A stretch of 64,000 bases of DNA from Selaginella moellendorffii (taxonomy: Eukaryota; Streptophyta; Lycopodiopsida; Selaginellales; Selaginellaceae): positions 3,021,742 to 3,085,741 of the forward strand of contig NW_003314271.1 of NCBI RefSeq assembly GCF_000143415.4. Direction: 5' to 3'. The notes beneath the pieces were generated by a model. That model saw only the letters and a list, made by a program, of their open reading frames with translations. It was not told where the DNA came from and searched no databases. Made by a program: the position numbers and the translations under genes. Every line of letters begins with the position of its first letter. Position 1 is the first letter of the stretch. Positions 1 through 10,713 of this stretch are shown here, piece after piece.

Positions 1-347
1 TGGCATTATATAAAATCTTATTTATAATTTAATAACTTTGAAATTCATAAAACTGCATTTATTAGCCAAAAAGCACAGAGTACAGATTTAAGAAAGTGAA
101 AAGAATACTTTTTCTGTAAACATTTTATTTTATATTCTAATAAACATCCTTGCTATTGCATATAGTTAATATTTAAATTTTTAGAACAAGAAGTGTCCTT
201 TAGAACATTTTTATCTATATAATGTGTAAAGAGTTAGGTTTGCCATAACCTTAATATTTTAAAGTTTATAATATTTGTATTAAATTATAATTGAAAATTG
301 AGTTCAATTTGCAAGCTTAACTCTTTAGCTCATGAGCTCAAGAATGA
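1..347 (+). mobile_element. MULE terminal-region remnant (copy A)
   Basis: AT-rich sequence that closely matches the subterminal region of the 37.85-49.72 kb MULE on the transposase 3' side (reverse complement of about 37860-38235), and also 8241-8549 and 27890-28252. It ends in GAGCTCAAGAATGATC near 347, which is the element terminus. The rest of this copy would lie left of the window. No coding sequence is visible. Confidence 0.7.
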
Positions 348-1005
348 TCTTATCCAACCTACCCACCCACTATCCCTACTCTGTCACACTTTGGAATCTT
401 GTGATATATTTATAAGCATTTTACTTGGCAGTCGATGATACTTTGTGTTCTTTAAGCTATTTTTTATAAGTTATTTAGCATGTTATCTGCAATTTTGGTA
501 GTTAAGATTTATCATTAAGTTTTTTTTTATGATACATTTGGTATTCAATTTTGTTAGATGGTTAATCCTATGACTTTAAACTCTAATGATCTTGGTGGTT
601 TCTACTCTATATTGATTTATCGGATGATAACTTAATTAGAATACTTTTGTGTTCTAATATAAGACTTATTCACTAATAATTTAGTCTTTAAGATATCATT
701 ATTTCTAACTTTGGTATTGTCCATCTATTAATCTTTAGGTTTGCACTAGTATAGGCAAATTGGCTTTAACATTTTGTATGCATGATGAAATCTTTAGTTA
801 TGGAGTAGCTATTGTAGATTGAGCACATCATCTATCTCTTTTTCAATATTCCTTATTCCATTGAAAAATGTGTGACCATGTAAACAACTTTAACTACTTA
901 TTTACAGTAGCCTATTTAAACCTTATTGACAAGTTTAGTTTATTTGTTCATGAGGGATGAGCTCTTTAACTTCTCTTCTATATCACCTGCAAGTAGGGGC
1001 ATATT
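348..1005 (+). mobile_element. LTR-B element remnant (internal 3' part)
   Basis: After about 50 bp resembling the LTR-B tract before its poly-C, the stretch from about 420 aligns to the 3' end of the LARD internal region (about 58556-59140). Shared anchors include GATACTTTGTGTTCTTT and TCCTTATTCC. It is much richer in A+T than the young copy, as expected of an old methylated element. No ORF of interest. Confidence 0.6.
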
Positions 1006-3767
1006 GTAAGCAAGTAAATTTTCCATTCTACTTTAGTCACTTAACCACACTTTCGACCACATAAAAGAGTCTCATTCACAACCTCCATAAGTTCTATTCC
1101 AGACTTGGGGACTTGCTAGCCCCGAGAATGGCATCTATACCACTCAACCTTTGCACTTTGTCCAAGTGTTCCACATGTTTGATCCCATGACCGATATTGA
1201 GACTCCTTTGGCAAGAGGTTCTCATGAACCTGCTAACTTAACCTCAAATCATCACACCTTGGCACATTTGGTGTCTCCACACCATTGGCTCTACAAACCT
1301 ACACTTATGACACTTCCAAAACCAAAGTAGTCGTTTCTCATGCTAACTATCAGTTAGCATTGCATTATAGTGTTCACACACTAAAGTTGTTTTTTTCCGA
1401 GAACACCTTTCCCATAACTTTAGTATGGCATATTCTACCATCAATAAGATACCCATTATTCTATCCTCCTTGTCTTTCATGGGGTACAACACACCTCAGT
1501 CCAAATGCTTCTACCAATCCCTTAAGACCATTCCTTGACTCCACTTGAGTCATCTAGCTTTTTAGACTTTGCTAATCTGACAATCCGTAAAGTCCTACTT
1601 TTACTAGAATATAACTTCATGTATTCATATCCTACTCATAAGGACCATCTTTGCAAATATTATTTTAACATTTGATTATTCTTTGTTCCATATGGGCTAC
1701 TTTTTGTCCTAAGGGCTACCCCTTAGGACTATCCGTCCATATCATGAGAATACTGACTCATCCTCTAAATACACCCCTAACTTGCATTTATTCCTGCATT
1801 TATTAAAGGTAGCCTCAGCTATCATTTCAAGGATTTACGTCCTCTTCCATATTTGACCTTCTATAGTCATTAATTCTCGTTTTAGATTCATGAGCACCAC
1901 CCTCAACTATATGAGGATAATCTTACAACTCCTTTATTGTCTTGGAGTCTTTATCCTTCCTATGATCCCAACTATAGTTTGTTACCACAACTATATTAGC
2001 CAGTTTGCTAAGTAAATACTTATCTGGATCACATCTTCAACTCTCTGAGGAAAACTTTATATTGTTCCCAAGATCTCAAAGTCATTCCCTTACTAGCCCT
2101 TTTCTATCTACCACATTACATACAAGTTCACATATGAACTAGAGTGGAGAGTCACATCCTCCCGACATGCTACTCCTCGAATATAGGCTCAATCCTAGGA
2201 CCTTTCGATACCAATATAAGTGGTAATATACTTGGCCACTAATAAGATTTAGATTAAGGAACAATTTCGATACTAAATTGTAAGTGACTAAATTTTCCAT
2301 TCTACTTTAGTCACTTAACCACACTTTTGACCATATAAAGGAGTCTCACTCACAACCTCCATAAATCCTGTTCTAGATTTGGAGACTTGCTAGCCTCGAG
2401 AACGGCATCTATACCACTCAACCTTTACACTTTGTTCAAGTGCTCTACGTGTCTAATCCTATGACTGACACCCAAAAGTACCACCAATATATCAACTTGT
2501 TATACTAAGGCCATGCCCATTCACTTTTGTCACACTGGTGGTCTAACACCACCTGCATCATAGTCCTGTCTCCTAATGACTAGGCTATCTATCCATGGGT
2601 GATCATCCCTTGACTACACTTTAGCACCATTAGGATGCCTGAAAACATGGGGAACACCCTTCCCTAATATCCCTTCTTCCGTCCCTACTAAGTTCTTTAT
2701 CCACGGCCGTGTTCACCAACACTGCCATTAGGTTAAGGCCCAAAGGCCCGACCACTAAGTCCTATTGTCCTCTAGGACTTCCTCACCATATGACCATATC
2801 TTTGGTCACTACACTAGAGGATTGCCTCTTTCTTTTCACAATCTGGGACTTTGGGACAACATTTCGAAACATCGTGGCCCTACATGAACCTCATGGGTAC
2901 TCTCCCCACCTTCCACCTTTAGGTGCCCTAGCCATATGGCTAAAGCGAGGTTTCAATGAGCCACACTAGGTATCCAAGTAGGTGGTGCCACCCGCATTTG
3001 GACTGGGAGCATCGACCATTTGATCTCCTGGGGGAGTTAGAGCCGGCCTTTGAACACTTCACCAAATTACCCCATTTGTTTGTTTGTATTCACTTTAGCC
3101 TTGGACTCCTCAGTGGTTATATCATCACCCAACACATGGGTATAGCCTTCCTTGGTCACATTGGCATTTTTTGGCCAAACTGGCTACACCCAACTATACT
3201 TTTGGAGCTCACTAAACCCTCTAGGGTCTGGGAGACAAACGCTTTAGGCTTTCACCCTCGGACTTGGACTCGAACTTGGACTCGAACTCAGACTCAGACT
3301 CGGTCTCGGACTTGGACTCGGTCTCAGACTTGGACTCAGTCTCAATCTCGGACTCGGACTCGGTCTCAGACTCGGTCTCAGTCTCAGTCTCGGTCTCGGT
3401 CTCAGTCTTAGTCTTGATCTAGATCTCAGACTCCATCTCGGGTCCATCTCAGACTCCATCTCAAGTCCATCTTAGACTCCATCTTAGGTCCTTCTTGGAC
3501 TCCATCTCAAACTCTATCTCGGGTCCATCTCAGGTCCATCTTAGACTCCATCTCAAGTTCATCTCAAACTCCATCTTGGGTCCATCTCGGATCTATCTCA
3601 GATTCCATCTCGGACTCCATCTCAGGTCCATCTCGAACTCTATCTTGGACTCCATCTTGGGTCCATCTTGAACTCCATCTTGGGTCCTCTTGTGTCCGTT
3701 TTCTAGAGACTCACTTATTGCTTGTTACGTGCTCGTTCCTCAAGCACTTCGTTGGGAGTTCTACTCC
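1006..3767 (-). mobile_element. LTR-A retrotransposon remnant
   Basis: Reverse-oriented LTR-A material. Positions 1020-1240 match the 3' part of the LTR, about 1245-2274 the 5' internal region, and 2275-3767 a 5' LTR that lacks its outermost end. The LTR/internal boundary near 2260-2280 retains a tRNA-iMet-like primer site (reverse complement of ...gatactaaattgt). The junction at 1240 shows that most of the internal region is deleted. The block stops at about 3767, where a gene fragment begins. Small ORFs here are chance products of the repeat. Confidence 0.65.
3255..3700 (-). repeat. LTR-A minisatellite array
   Basis: Tandem degenerate units of the TCCATCTCGGACTC / TCCATCTCGGGTCC type, grading at the left end into a shorter hexamer-like GACTCG/GTCTCG repeat. 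It is the same array as in the LTRs at 16.9 and 24.0 kb, in reverse orientation. It creates artificial Arg/Ser/Thr-rich reading frames. Confidence 0.85.
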
Positions 3768-4663
3768 TAACCACATTGACGTGGTCACCACTATGTTGTT
3801 CAAGGCACTTGTGGGCAGCATCAGTGCCGAAGAAAAAGCAACCTATGACAAGGAAATCAAGTCCTTTAATGAACACAGCACCACCAACATCAAGACCGTA
3901 GATCCGGCCCTGGCAGGTACCACTTAAATTCGAGTTGGTCTACCATAAATCCAAGAATTTCACCTGTGACAATGTATGTATAGATGCAAACTATCCAGCA
4001 CATTCGGCAGAGTGGAGCAAGAGCGTCTTTGATTACATGGCCTTTGTCGAGTTTCTTGATGACCAAAGTCTGATCGGGATCTGGGAACTAGCTTCCACAG
4101 AGAAGAGGAAGCAAGAGATCCATGACTTCTACAGCACTACTTACTGCAAGAAGAGGACCAGCCCCATTCGAGCTATGTACGTACCCAAACAAGATAACTG
4201 GAGTCTTCCTGACATTGGTGGCGACTGGTACTACCTGGGTCAGACAGACAGTGGTCAATGTCATCTGGTTGTTCAAGACAAAGGATCGGGGCACTGGGTG
4301 ATATTGAAAGCTGGGGCAGCTATAACATGGGCTATGGAGGTAGTGTCTGGAGTGGTTTTCCTGCAAATCCCAACATGTATCATGTGATGGGGGAACTTCT
4401 TCAAGACAGAGGCATACCCTCCCACCAAAGAAGAGGTGGGGCGGATCAAAGCCATCCGCAAGGACTGCTTGGTGAGAGGCATGACATCAGGCGAGATTGA
4501 TTTGCCAGCCATGGGGACTGGAGTAGTGGCATCCCTTGTGCCCATGGACTACAAGGGTCTGTCAGACCAAAGCCTTGGTCACTACTTTGTCAAAGTTAGT
4601 TCTTCTTCAAACCTCTATGTGCTCAAGGACGAAGTTGTATATGTTGAAGGTACGCAGGTTTAA
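3768..4663 (+). pseudogene. Captured gene fragment, frameshifted, unidentified
   Basis: A coding-like stretch readable in three consecutive frames. The first segment (about 3775-3915) reads ALVGSISAEEKATYDKEI..., the second (about 3917-4310) continues with VPLKFELVYHKSKNF..., then one passes through YNMGYGGSVWSGFPANP (about 4318-4368) to a last frame with NFFKTEAYPPTKEEVGRIKA and ends VVYVEGTQV before a stop near 4663. At least three frame changes, no promoter context and flanking transposon sequence on both sides make it a broken copy. The Trp/Gly-rich middle and the I-R-K-D segment loosely recall Vps62/DUF946-type plant proteins, but I cannot assign it. Positions 4664-4810 show nothing recognisable. 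Confidence 0.55.
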
Positions 4664-4810
4664 CTCCGTAGGTGATCAGCATCTTGGTCCACTTTGTGTT
4701 AATAACTTAAAGACTAGCAATATTACATCGTTAATAAAACAAGTCTTACTTTATGCTCCATCTCAGAATCATGGTGTTTGAGTCTTGACACAGATTCATG
4801 TTCCTGTGAA

Positions 4811-6737
4811 GAAATCAAGGTTTTCAATCTCATTTGAGGTGAGTGCAACTCTATTAACAATTGGTCATTCTTTAGATATTACTTCAGGTTTTGTCACTAT
4901 AGTGTCTTCAAGCTGTTTTGTATGGTTGGCATTAGTGTTACAATAATACAACCAACATCATTTCAAAAATCCTACTTACTTTTATTCCCCATGGAAATAT
5001 AGGGTTGGAATATAAGTAAATTTATCACTATGGATCCAAGCTTAATATTTGCCCCTCAAAAGCATCCCTATACAATTTTGTTAGCATATAGCAGATTGCC
5101 CATTACTTTGGCTTTATGTTATGTAAATGATTTTAATCTGTTATAATGCATTCTTTTTATCACCCACTTGAGATGGCTCAATCCGGGGGTATTGTCCGGT
5201 AATCAACATCAAGCTTATAAGATTTTTTTGCTCTAAGGTTTGTGTTAATATCTTCACTAGTAAAGGAAAAATAACACTTTGAGTGGACAGTTTTCATATT
5301 ACTAATAGAGTAATTACCAAGGAGTGTATTCCATAGATGTGCTATAAACCACTTCCTCCACTATAGTTCCCATTATTTGTGTAGGTGGAGTTACTTCTTC
5401 ATCTAATCATGTAACATTTCAATAGAAAGCCTTATTCCCATGTATTTTCCTTCCTCAAATGTTAAAGCTTTTGAAGATTGCTCTATAACATGTATCAAAT
5501 CCAATAAACATGTTTCATATAGACTCAACTTCCCTTTCCATACCTTAGAGGAATGCTAACTCCAATACTTATTCTTAGAGAAATTCATAGTTAGGGTGTA
5601 TATGAGATCCTCAAGTGATTGGTTATAATGAAAAGACAATATTAAAAGGTAATAAAAAAAGAAAAGAGAAGAGAAATTAATATGAAGAGAGTGATATCCC
5701 CACTAGAACATCTTAACTTCCCACCACCTCAACCACGACTCAGGTTGTGGTAGACAACTTGTGTCTATATAGCCATTTTTATACCACCACAATTGAATCT
5801 CATTTGTTTTTGCTTCATGCTCTTCTTTAGAAGGTGTAGTCTATTATTGTTTGCACAACTCCTTAAATGTTAACTAGAAATCTGGTTTGATAAAGTGGTA
5901 TTGCTGGTTTAGGCTCTAAGCCCAATAGAACTCATAAGTCTTCTTACAATCTTCTAGAGGTTGACTATTCCCAAAACCTTGAAAGATCCTTTCTTGAGTA
6001 TAGCCAAAACCATTCTAATTAGTTCTAACCCCATCCACTATGAAACCACAAAAGCTAGCAGGCTTACTAGTCTATTTTAGCATAATATCCGAGAGGGACT
6101 TTCAAAATATTTCCTAGGCTATATGGTCTTGTACTTTAAACTCTACTGTTGCAATTGTTAAGTTGAAATGTAATTTGTGAAAAGGGCAATGTTTAAAACC
6201 ATTTTAAAATAATGAGAAAAATAACTACTTCAGATTATACGAGCTCCCATGGTTATCCAACCTGATTCCAGTTCTATATGTTCAAAACGTACCCATGCAT
6301 TAGCAAAGTCACTTGACCCAGATATATCTATTTGAGAGACAAGATTTACATCAAAGGTAGGGTCTATAGTAAATATCTTGAAGACAAAGAGACACTCTTG
6401 CTCATTAAAAACTTAATTTGAAAATGAACTCCCATGGATAAACTTGTAAGGATAGGTTCACTTTAGTTGAAGGATAGAATAGAAAGATTCACACATCTAA
6501 GATTTTATCCTAAATAAAACAAAATGTAAGAGAGATATTATTGTAAAGTATATAATATTATTTTCTTACCTTCTGAGGTTAGTCGCAAGTTGCATGCATC
6601 ATAGTAAGTACTGTAAACTAGCATTGTCCAATTGAGTCTTTTTGCAACCTAGATTGAGTAGAGTGCTTGTAATAAAATCCTTGAGCACTGTTTTTTGAAC
6701 ATGCTTCGGAATGCAAAAGAATTTTTCATTATCTTTG
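4811..6737 (-). mobile_element. Degenerate MULE copy B (transposase region)
   Basis: Aligns collinearly with about 38930-40890 of the intact MULE, starting at the shared TTTTCAATCTCAT and ending at the segment shared with 40830-40890. It covers the middle and C-terminal transposase exons but has many stops and indels, and no long ORF survives. At about 6738 it joins sequence of the opposite orientation (copy C). Confidence 0.7.
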
Positions 6738-8549
6738 TCTGCACAAAATTAGTATACTTTATATAATTAATAAAAAATATACTTTTTATTTGATATACCT
6801 ACAAGTTGTAGTGCACATGGTTTTCACCCTTTATCCTATAGTAAATTACTATAAGATAACCACAAAGTGGAACTTAAAACCCTTTATATGCCATGTGTTA
6901 TATGCCACGTGTCCAAGGATAGTGGAGTAGAACTTGAGTTTTAGGGCTTTGGACTACTGAACGAAGGGACGGAGCCAAACTCCCAAACTTGCAACCAAGG
7001 AATGAAGGAACTAGAGCATGGAGTGACTTTTGAGCATTCAATATAAGGAGTGAAAGGATATAAGCACAGAGTGACTTAGAATTGTCCTAGAGCTTTAGCA
7101 TCTTAGGACTGACACGCAAAATAGAACCAAATGCAATTTGGCACTATTTCAGCATACTAGTAGCCTAACACGATGATACGGGTACTTTGCCAACTAGCAT
7201 GGTGTGAAATTTGGGCTTAGACTCAAGCTAAACGCAAAACAAGGACAAGCACATAAACAAAAGTTAAACTATACTTTAAATTGGTTAGCCATGCCTGATC
7301 TACCCAATATCTCTACTATACATATGGACCCGACCCCCCCCCCCCTTTGAGGAACACATGCTTTGGGCTTTCACTCTTAAACACCCTTAGTCCTAAAAGT
7401 TAGTCTCTAGGACAAGCATGAAAACTTATTACAAATGGAATAGTGTTAAATTACAAATTTGGACACAAGATCAACACTATTGTGTTTAGGACAATCTTTA
7501 CATTTTATAGATATACCAAATCTAGACACTTTCCATAAATAACAATTGGGACTAAATGAGACCAACACATGAGGCATGATAATAAGGGTGTTTGGCAAAT
7601 ATGGTAAGCTAATATGTAGCGATATTGCAAGATTAATCTCAATATATGAGAGTTCTTGTCAAGCTTGTGCAAGACAAAACAAAAGAGAACTAAGAGACAA
7701 GTTAAGTATGCTCAGCAAGAAACACATAAGAGTTCTTACCTTATATTCATCTAGTTAAGTACAAATGCTAAACCCATTTTATTAACACTTGATCAAGAGA
7801 AGCTGAAAAAGGGAACTAGTAAGATTAACTTCCTACAGTTATAGTAGTAAAAAAAGAATATTTGAAAGGACCAACCAATAGATAACTTTTGATACCTATA
7901 GTCATATTTGCGACACGAGTGTTTTTTTTTTTTGCAATATTACCTATAATACTCGTCTATATTTATTTCTATTTTTACCATCTCAAAAGATATTTCATGG
8001 TAGTCTTTCGGATGCATGATGTTGTAATGTGTTGCAAGAGTATATATATCATTATACTAATTGTTGCTTTGTTTCCACTGAAGCCAGAAAACATATAAGG
8101 CATTTTTTTAAAGTCACGAAATTGCAATTTTCTAAAACAAGTAGGAGAGTATTTTTTTTAACTCAATTTGTTATACCCTTTGTCATTGCTCTTTTATATG
8201 CAACAAGCTTACATGAATGGTTTTTTTTTTTTTCCTTTTAAACGGTTATATACCTTTATATAGAATCTTATTTCAAATTTAATAACTTTAAATTCTGACA
8301 AATCTAACATTTACTAGCCAAAAAGCACAAAGTGTAGATTTAAGAAAGTGAAAAGATTATTGTTTTTTTAAACAAATCTTATCTTATTTTATGTTCCAAC
8401 AAGCATCTTTATTATGGCATATAGTAAGCATTTAAATTGTTGAACAAGAAGTGTCCTTTAGAACATTTTTACCTATATAATATAGTTCTGAAAATATTTA
8501 AACCTTAATTTTTAGCTCAACTCACGACAACTTGTGAGCTCAAGAATAG
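6738..8549 (+). mobile_element. Degenerate MULE copy C (3' end), split by a solo LTR
   Basis: Outside the solo LTR, 6738-6806 and 7916-8549 match the reverse complement of about 38470-37860: the AT-rich tail after the transposase stop, the CTTTCGG(A/G)TG(C/T)ATGATGTT block and the conserved 350-bp terminus ending GAGCTCAAGAATA at about 8549. It runs opposite to copy B, so B and C form a head-to-head rearranged element. Confidence 0.65.
6807..7915 (-). repeat. Solo LTR-B inserted in MULE copy C
   Basis: Reverse-oriented LTR-B from TGTAGTGCACATGG to ATATTTGCGACA, with the diagnostic poly-C tract (about 7326-7338) followed by GAGGAACACATGCTTTGGG. Flanks are CAAGT on the left and CGAGT on the right, a 5-bp target duplication with one mismatch. 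No internal region, so it is a solo LTR. Confidence 0.8.
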
Positions 8550-8735
8550 CAATGGAGCAGCTGTACCTGTATGTAGATCATCTCTTGGCTTACTCTGGTA
8601 TGAGGGACTCGATGCTTACTTCACTCGGCCACAGCAGGAGTTCCTGCTCTTGTTTCTGACTGAGCAATTGGCCAGGATGATCGAGGAAGCCATGGACAAA
8701 GGCAAGGTCTGCACGGCACACTCTCTTGCGCCTTG
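8550..8735 (+). pseudogene. Partial copy of the 12.15-kb gene
   Basis: Near-identical to about 13122-13353 of the gene at 12154-13452 (both contain GGATCATCTCTTGGCTTACTC-like and GAGCAATTGGCCAGGA blocks). Two internal deletions of roughly 30 bp and 20-25 bp and loss of the 3' end make it non-functional as a copy. It starts exactly where the MULE terminus ends, so it may have been moved or truncated by a transposition-related event. The 8650-8997 reading frame that runs through it is therefore not a gene. Confidence 0.75.
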
Positions 8736-9043
8736 TAATAGAGATCAAATGCAGGATCCATGCAAGGAACATGATGAGCAGCAGCCAAGGTCTTGTTTCG
8801 ATCTGGAAGACTCTACATACAGCGGCCACATAGAACAGAGTGGAGAAAAGATTGATACAAAGAGACCTCAAGCCAAAGATTATGCAAGTTGGGACGTGAA
8901 GATTTTCCTGGCTACCGGAGAAACAAGGCCTTTGAAATGCTACTCAGAAAGAAAGCGACTTCATGACTGGATCATGTTTCCTGCAAAGATAATCTGAAAG
9001 GTTTTGAGATGAAAGAACATTTGAACATACCTTGGTTGTGAAC

Positions 9044-9495
9044 TTAGAAAGACCGGATTGGCGTGGAGGGACGAGCTTGACACTTGAGATAGTGGTGCCG
9101 AGCAGCGATCATCTCCTTGTGCGTTAGTCCCTGTTTAAACAGATTCACCATGAAAAATTAAATTGCTAAAATTTTCCATTGTTGTTTCTTACTTTTGGAA
9201 GGTCATAGAAATTGTCCAACGTCGGAGAAGTTCCATCTTCCTACGATCAGAAAGCTGAAAACGATAGAATCACCAAGGACCAAAAAAATGTACCTTTTTT
9301 TCCCCCTTCTGGAGCTCCCTCTTCCTAGAAAATAAATCAAACGATCAATCTACAATACTAAACATCAGAAAGCACAGTGACGAGGAAGACAGACAAGCAG
9401 AATACCGCCCACACTGATAGAATAGTGGCTCCCTTCGCGGAGTACCCTCGAATCCACCGTCGCTAGCGCGAGGGATGCCAGGCGGGATGCTTTGC
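9044..9495 (-). CDS. Probable spliced gene, 3' exons, unrecognised
   Basis: Four consecutive minus-strand exons with canonical GT/AG borders keep one frame open: about 9495-9406, 9324-9294, 9240-9193 and 9130-9044 (stop at 9046-9044). The peptide runs through IPPGIPRASDGGFEGTPR, EPLFYQCGRKRELQKGEKK, EDGTSPTLDNFYDLPK and GLTHKEMIAARHHYLK and ends TPIRSF. Introns are about 50-80 bp. A further splice pair (9030/8982) would place another intron in the 3' untranslated region, reaching down to about 8737. I find no start codon; the 5' end lies near or beyond 9495, head to head with the ubiquitin protease gene. I do not recognise the family. The exon chain is my reading, with no transcript support. 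Confidence 0.45.
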
Positions 9496-9584
9496 TGCTC
9501 ACAACATTGCCGTTTTGTTATAATGAAAATATCAAAAAGGTTCTCGTTCCTACAAAACGGGTCCTAGGGTTTCAAAACTATCAA

Positions 9585-10499
9585 ATGGCGATTGGTCTTC
9601 AGAATCAGGGAAGTACGTGCTCGATGAACAGCAGCCTCCAGTGCCTGCTACATACGCCACGGCTATCAGATTTCTTTGCAAAGTCGGACAAGATCAGGGG
9701 TGAAGTGGCGAATGATTTCAGGAAGCTGATCATTGAGAGCATGCGTAGCAACGCGAGCGTGTCCATCAAGCCAGGACCCAAGCTCCAATCTAGCCCAGGC
9801 TCGCAACAGGATGCACAGGAGTATCTCATGTTCCTCTTGAATGCTTTGGATCAAGAGCTGAAGCACGGTCATGATATGAGGGCTGCCACGAAAATGAAGC
9901 CTGTGAAATCAGGGAGAAAGGATCGTAAAGGTGGTGGTCAAGTGCAAAGCTCGCTAGTTGCAGAAATTTTTGAGGGCCAGACTAGAACAAAGCTACAGTG
10001 CCCAAAGTGCTCCAACGAGGCCTCGGTGACACTTGAGACTTTCATGTCTCTCTCGCTGCCAGTACCATCATCGACTGTGGGCAACACCATTACGCTAGAA
10101 TCGTGCATTCAAGAGTACACAAAAGATGATATGTTGGATGCATGGTGCTGCTCAAAGTGCAAGAGTAAGCAGCACAACATTTGCAAGAAGATGGAGTTTG
10201 TGAAACTTCCAGCCTGCTTGATTATCCATCTCGCAAGGTTCAAGTGTGATTCGTCTGGGAATGTCGAAAAGATTGATACTGCCATAGATATTCCAGAAAG
10301 TGTGGAGATCTCGGGGCAGCACTACTCACTATATGGGTTGATAAACCACACGGGTGACGCTGATTACGGGCACTATACAGCGAGTATAAAACTTGGAAAC
10401 AGTGAGTGGTATGCATGTGATGACGAATCGGTGGAACATGTTTCAGAACACAGTAGCTCCACAGATGCATACATTCTGTTTTACCAGAAAACTTCCTAG
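9585..10499 (+). CDS. Compact ubiquitin-specific protease (USP/UBP, peptidase C19)
   Basis: A 304-residue cysteine protease expected to cleave ubiquitin from proteins or ubiquitin chains. The Cys box lies at the very N-terminus (GLQNQGSTCSMNS, catalytic Cys12), followed by the conserved QQDAQEYL segment, two CxxC zinc-ribbon half sites (Cys139/142 and Cys189/192), and the His box GHYTA (His263) with the downstream WYACDDESV segment carrying the third catalytic position. It is little more than the catalytic core and much shorter than most plant UBPs. The frame is open upstream to 9492, but I chose the ATG at 9585 because the domain begins two residues later and the upstream residues look non-coding and overlap the minus-strand gene's exon. 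No intron is seen. Family is certain; its subgroup is not. Confidence 0.88.
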   Translation: MAIGLQNQGSTCSMNSSLQCLLHTPRLSDFFAKSDKIRGEVANDFRKLIIESMRSNASVSIKPGPKLQSSPGSQQDAQEYLMFLLNALDQELKHGHDMRAATKMKPVKSGRKDRKGGGQVQSSLVAEIFEGQTRTKLQCPKCSNEASVTLETFMSLSLPVPSSTVGNTITLESCIQEYTKDDMLDAWCCSKCKSKQHNICKKMEFVKLPACLIIHLARFKCDSSGNVEKIDTAIDIPESVEISGQHYSLYGLINHTGDADYGHYTASIKLGNSEWYACDDESVEHVSEHSSSTDAYILFYQKTS

Positions 10500-10713
10500 A
10501 GCGCATGAACATTTGTAACTCATGATAATAAGTTAATTCATTTGACGGAATGACGGAATGTATGACGGAATGTTTCATTGTCAGATCGCAAACTTCCTTG
10601 ACAAGAATGTATTGGCACTGAAAAAGGAGACAAGTAACCTGCTTGTTTCCCCAAGAAGCTGGAGAGATCGAGGAATTAAGAATTCTGAACAACTCGAGAA
10701 AGTAAGCAAAGAT

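Noticed and set aside
8650-8997. 115-codon plus ORF
   Set aside because: Begins in a deleted copy of the 12.15-kb gene and continues into what looks like the 3' untranslated exon of a minus-strand gene.
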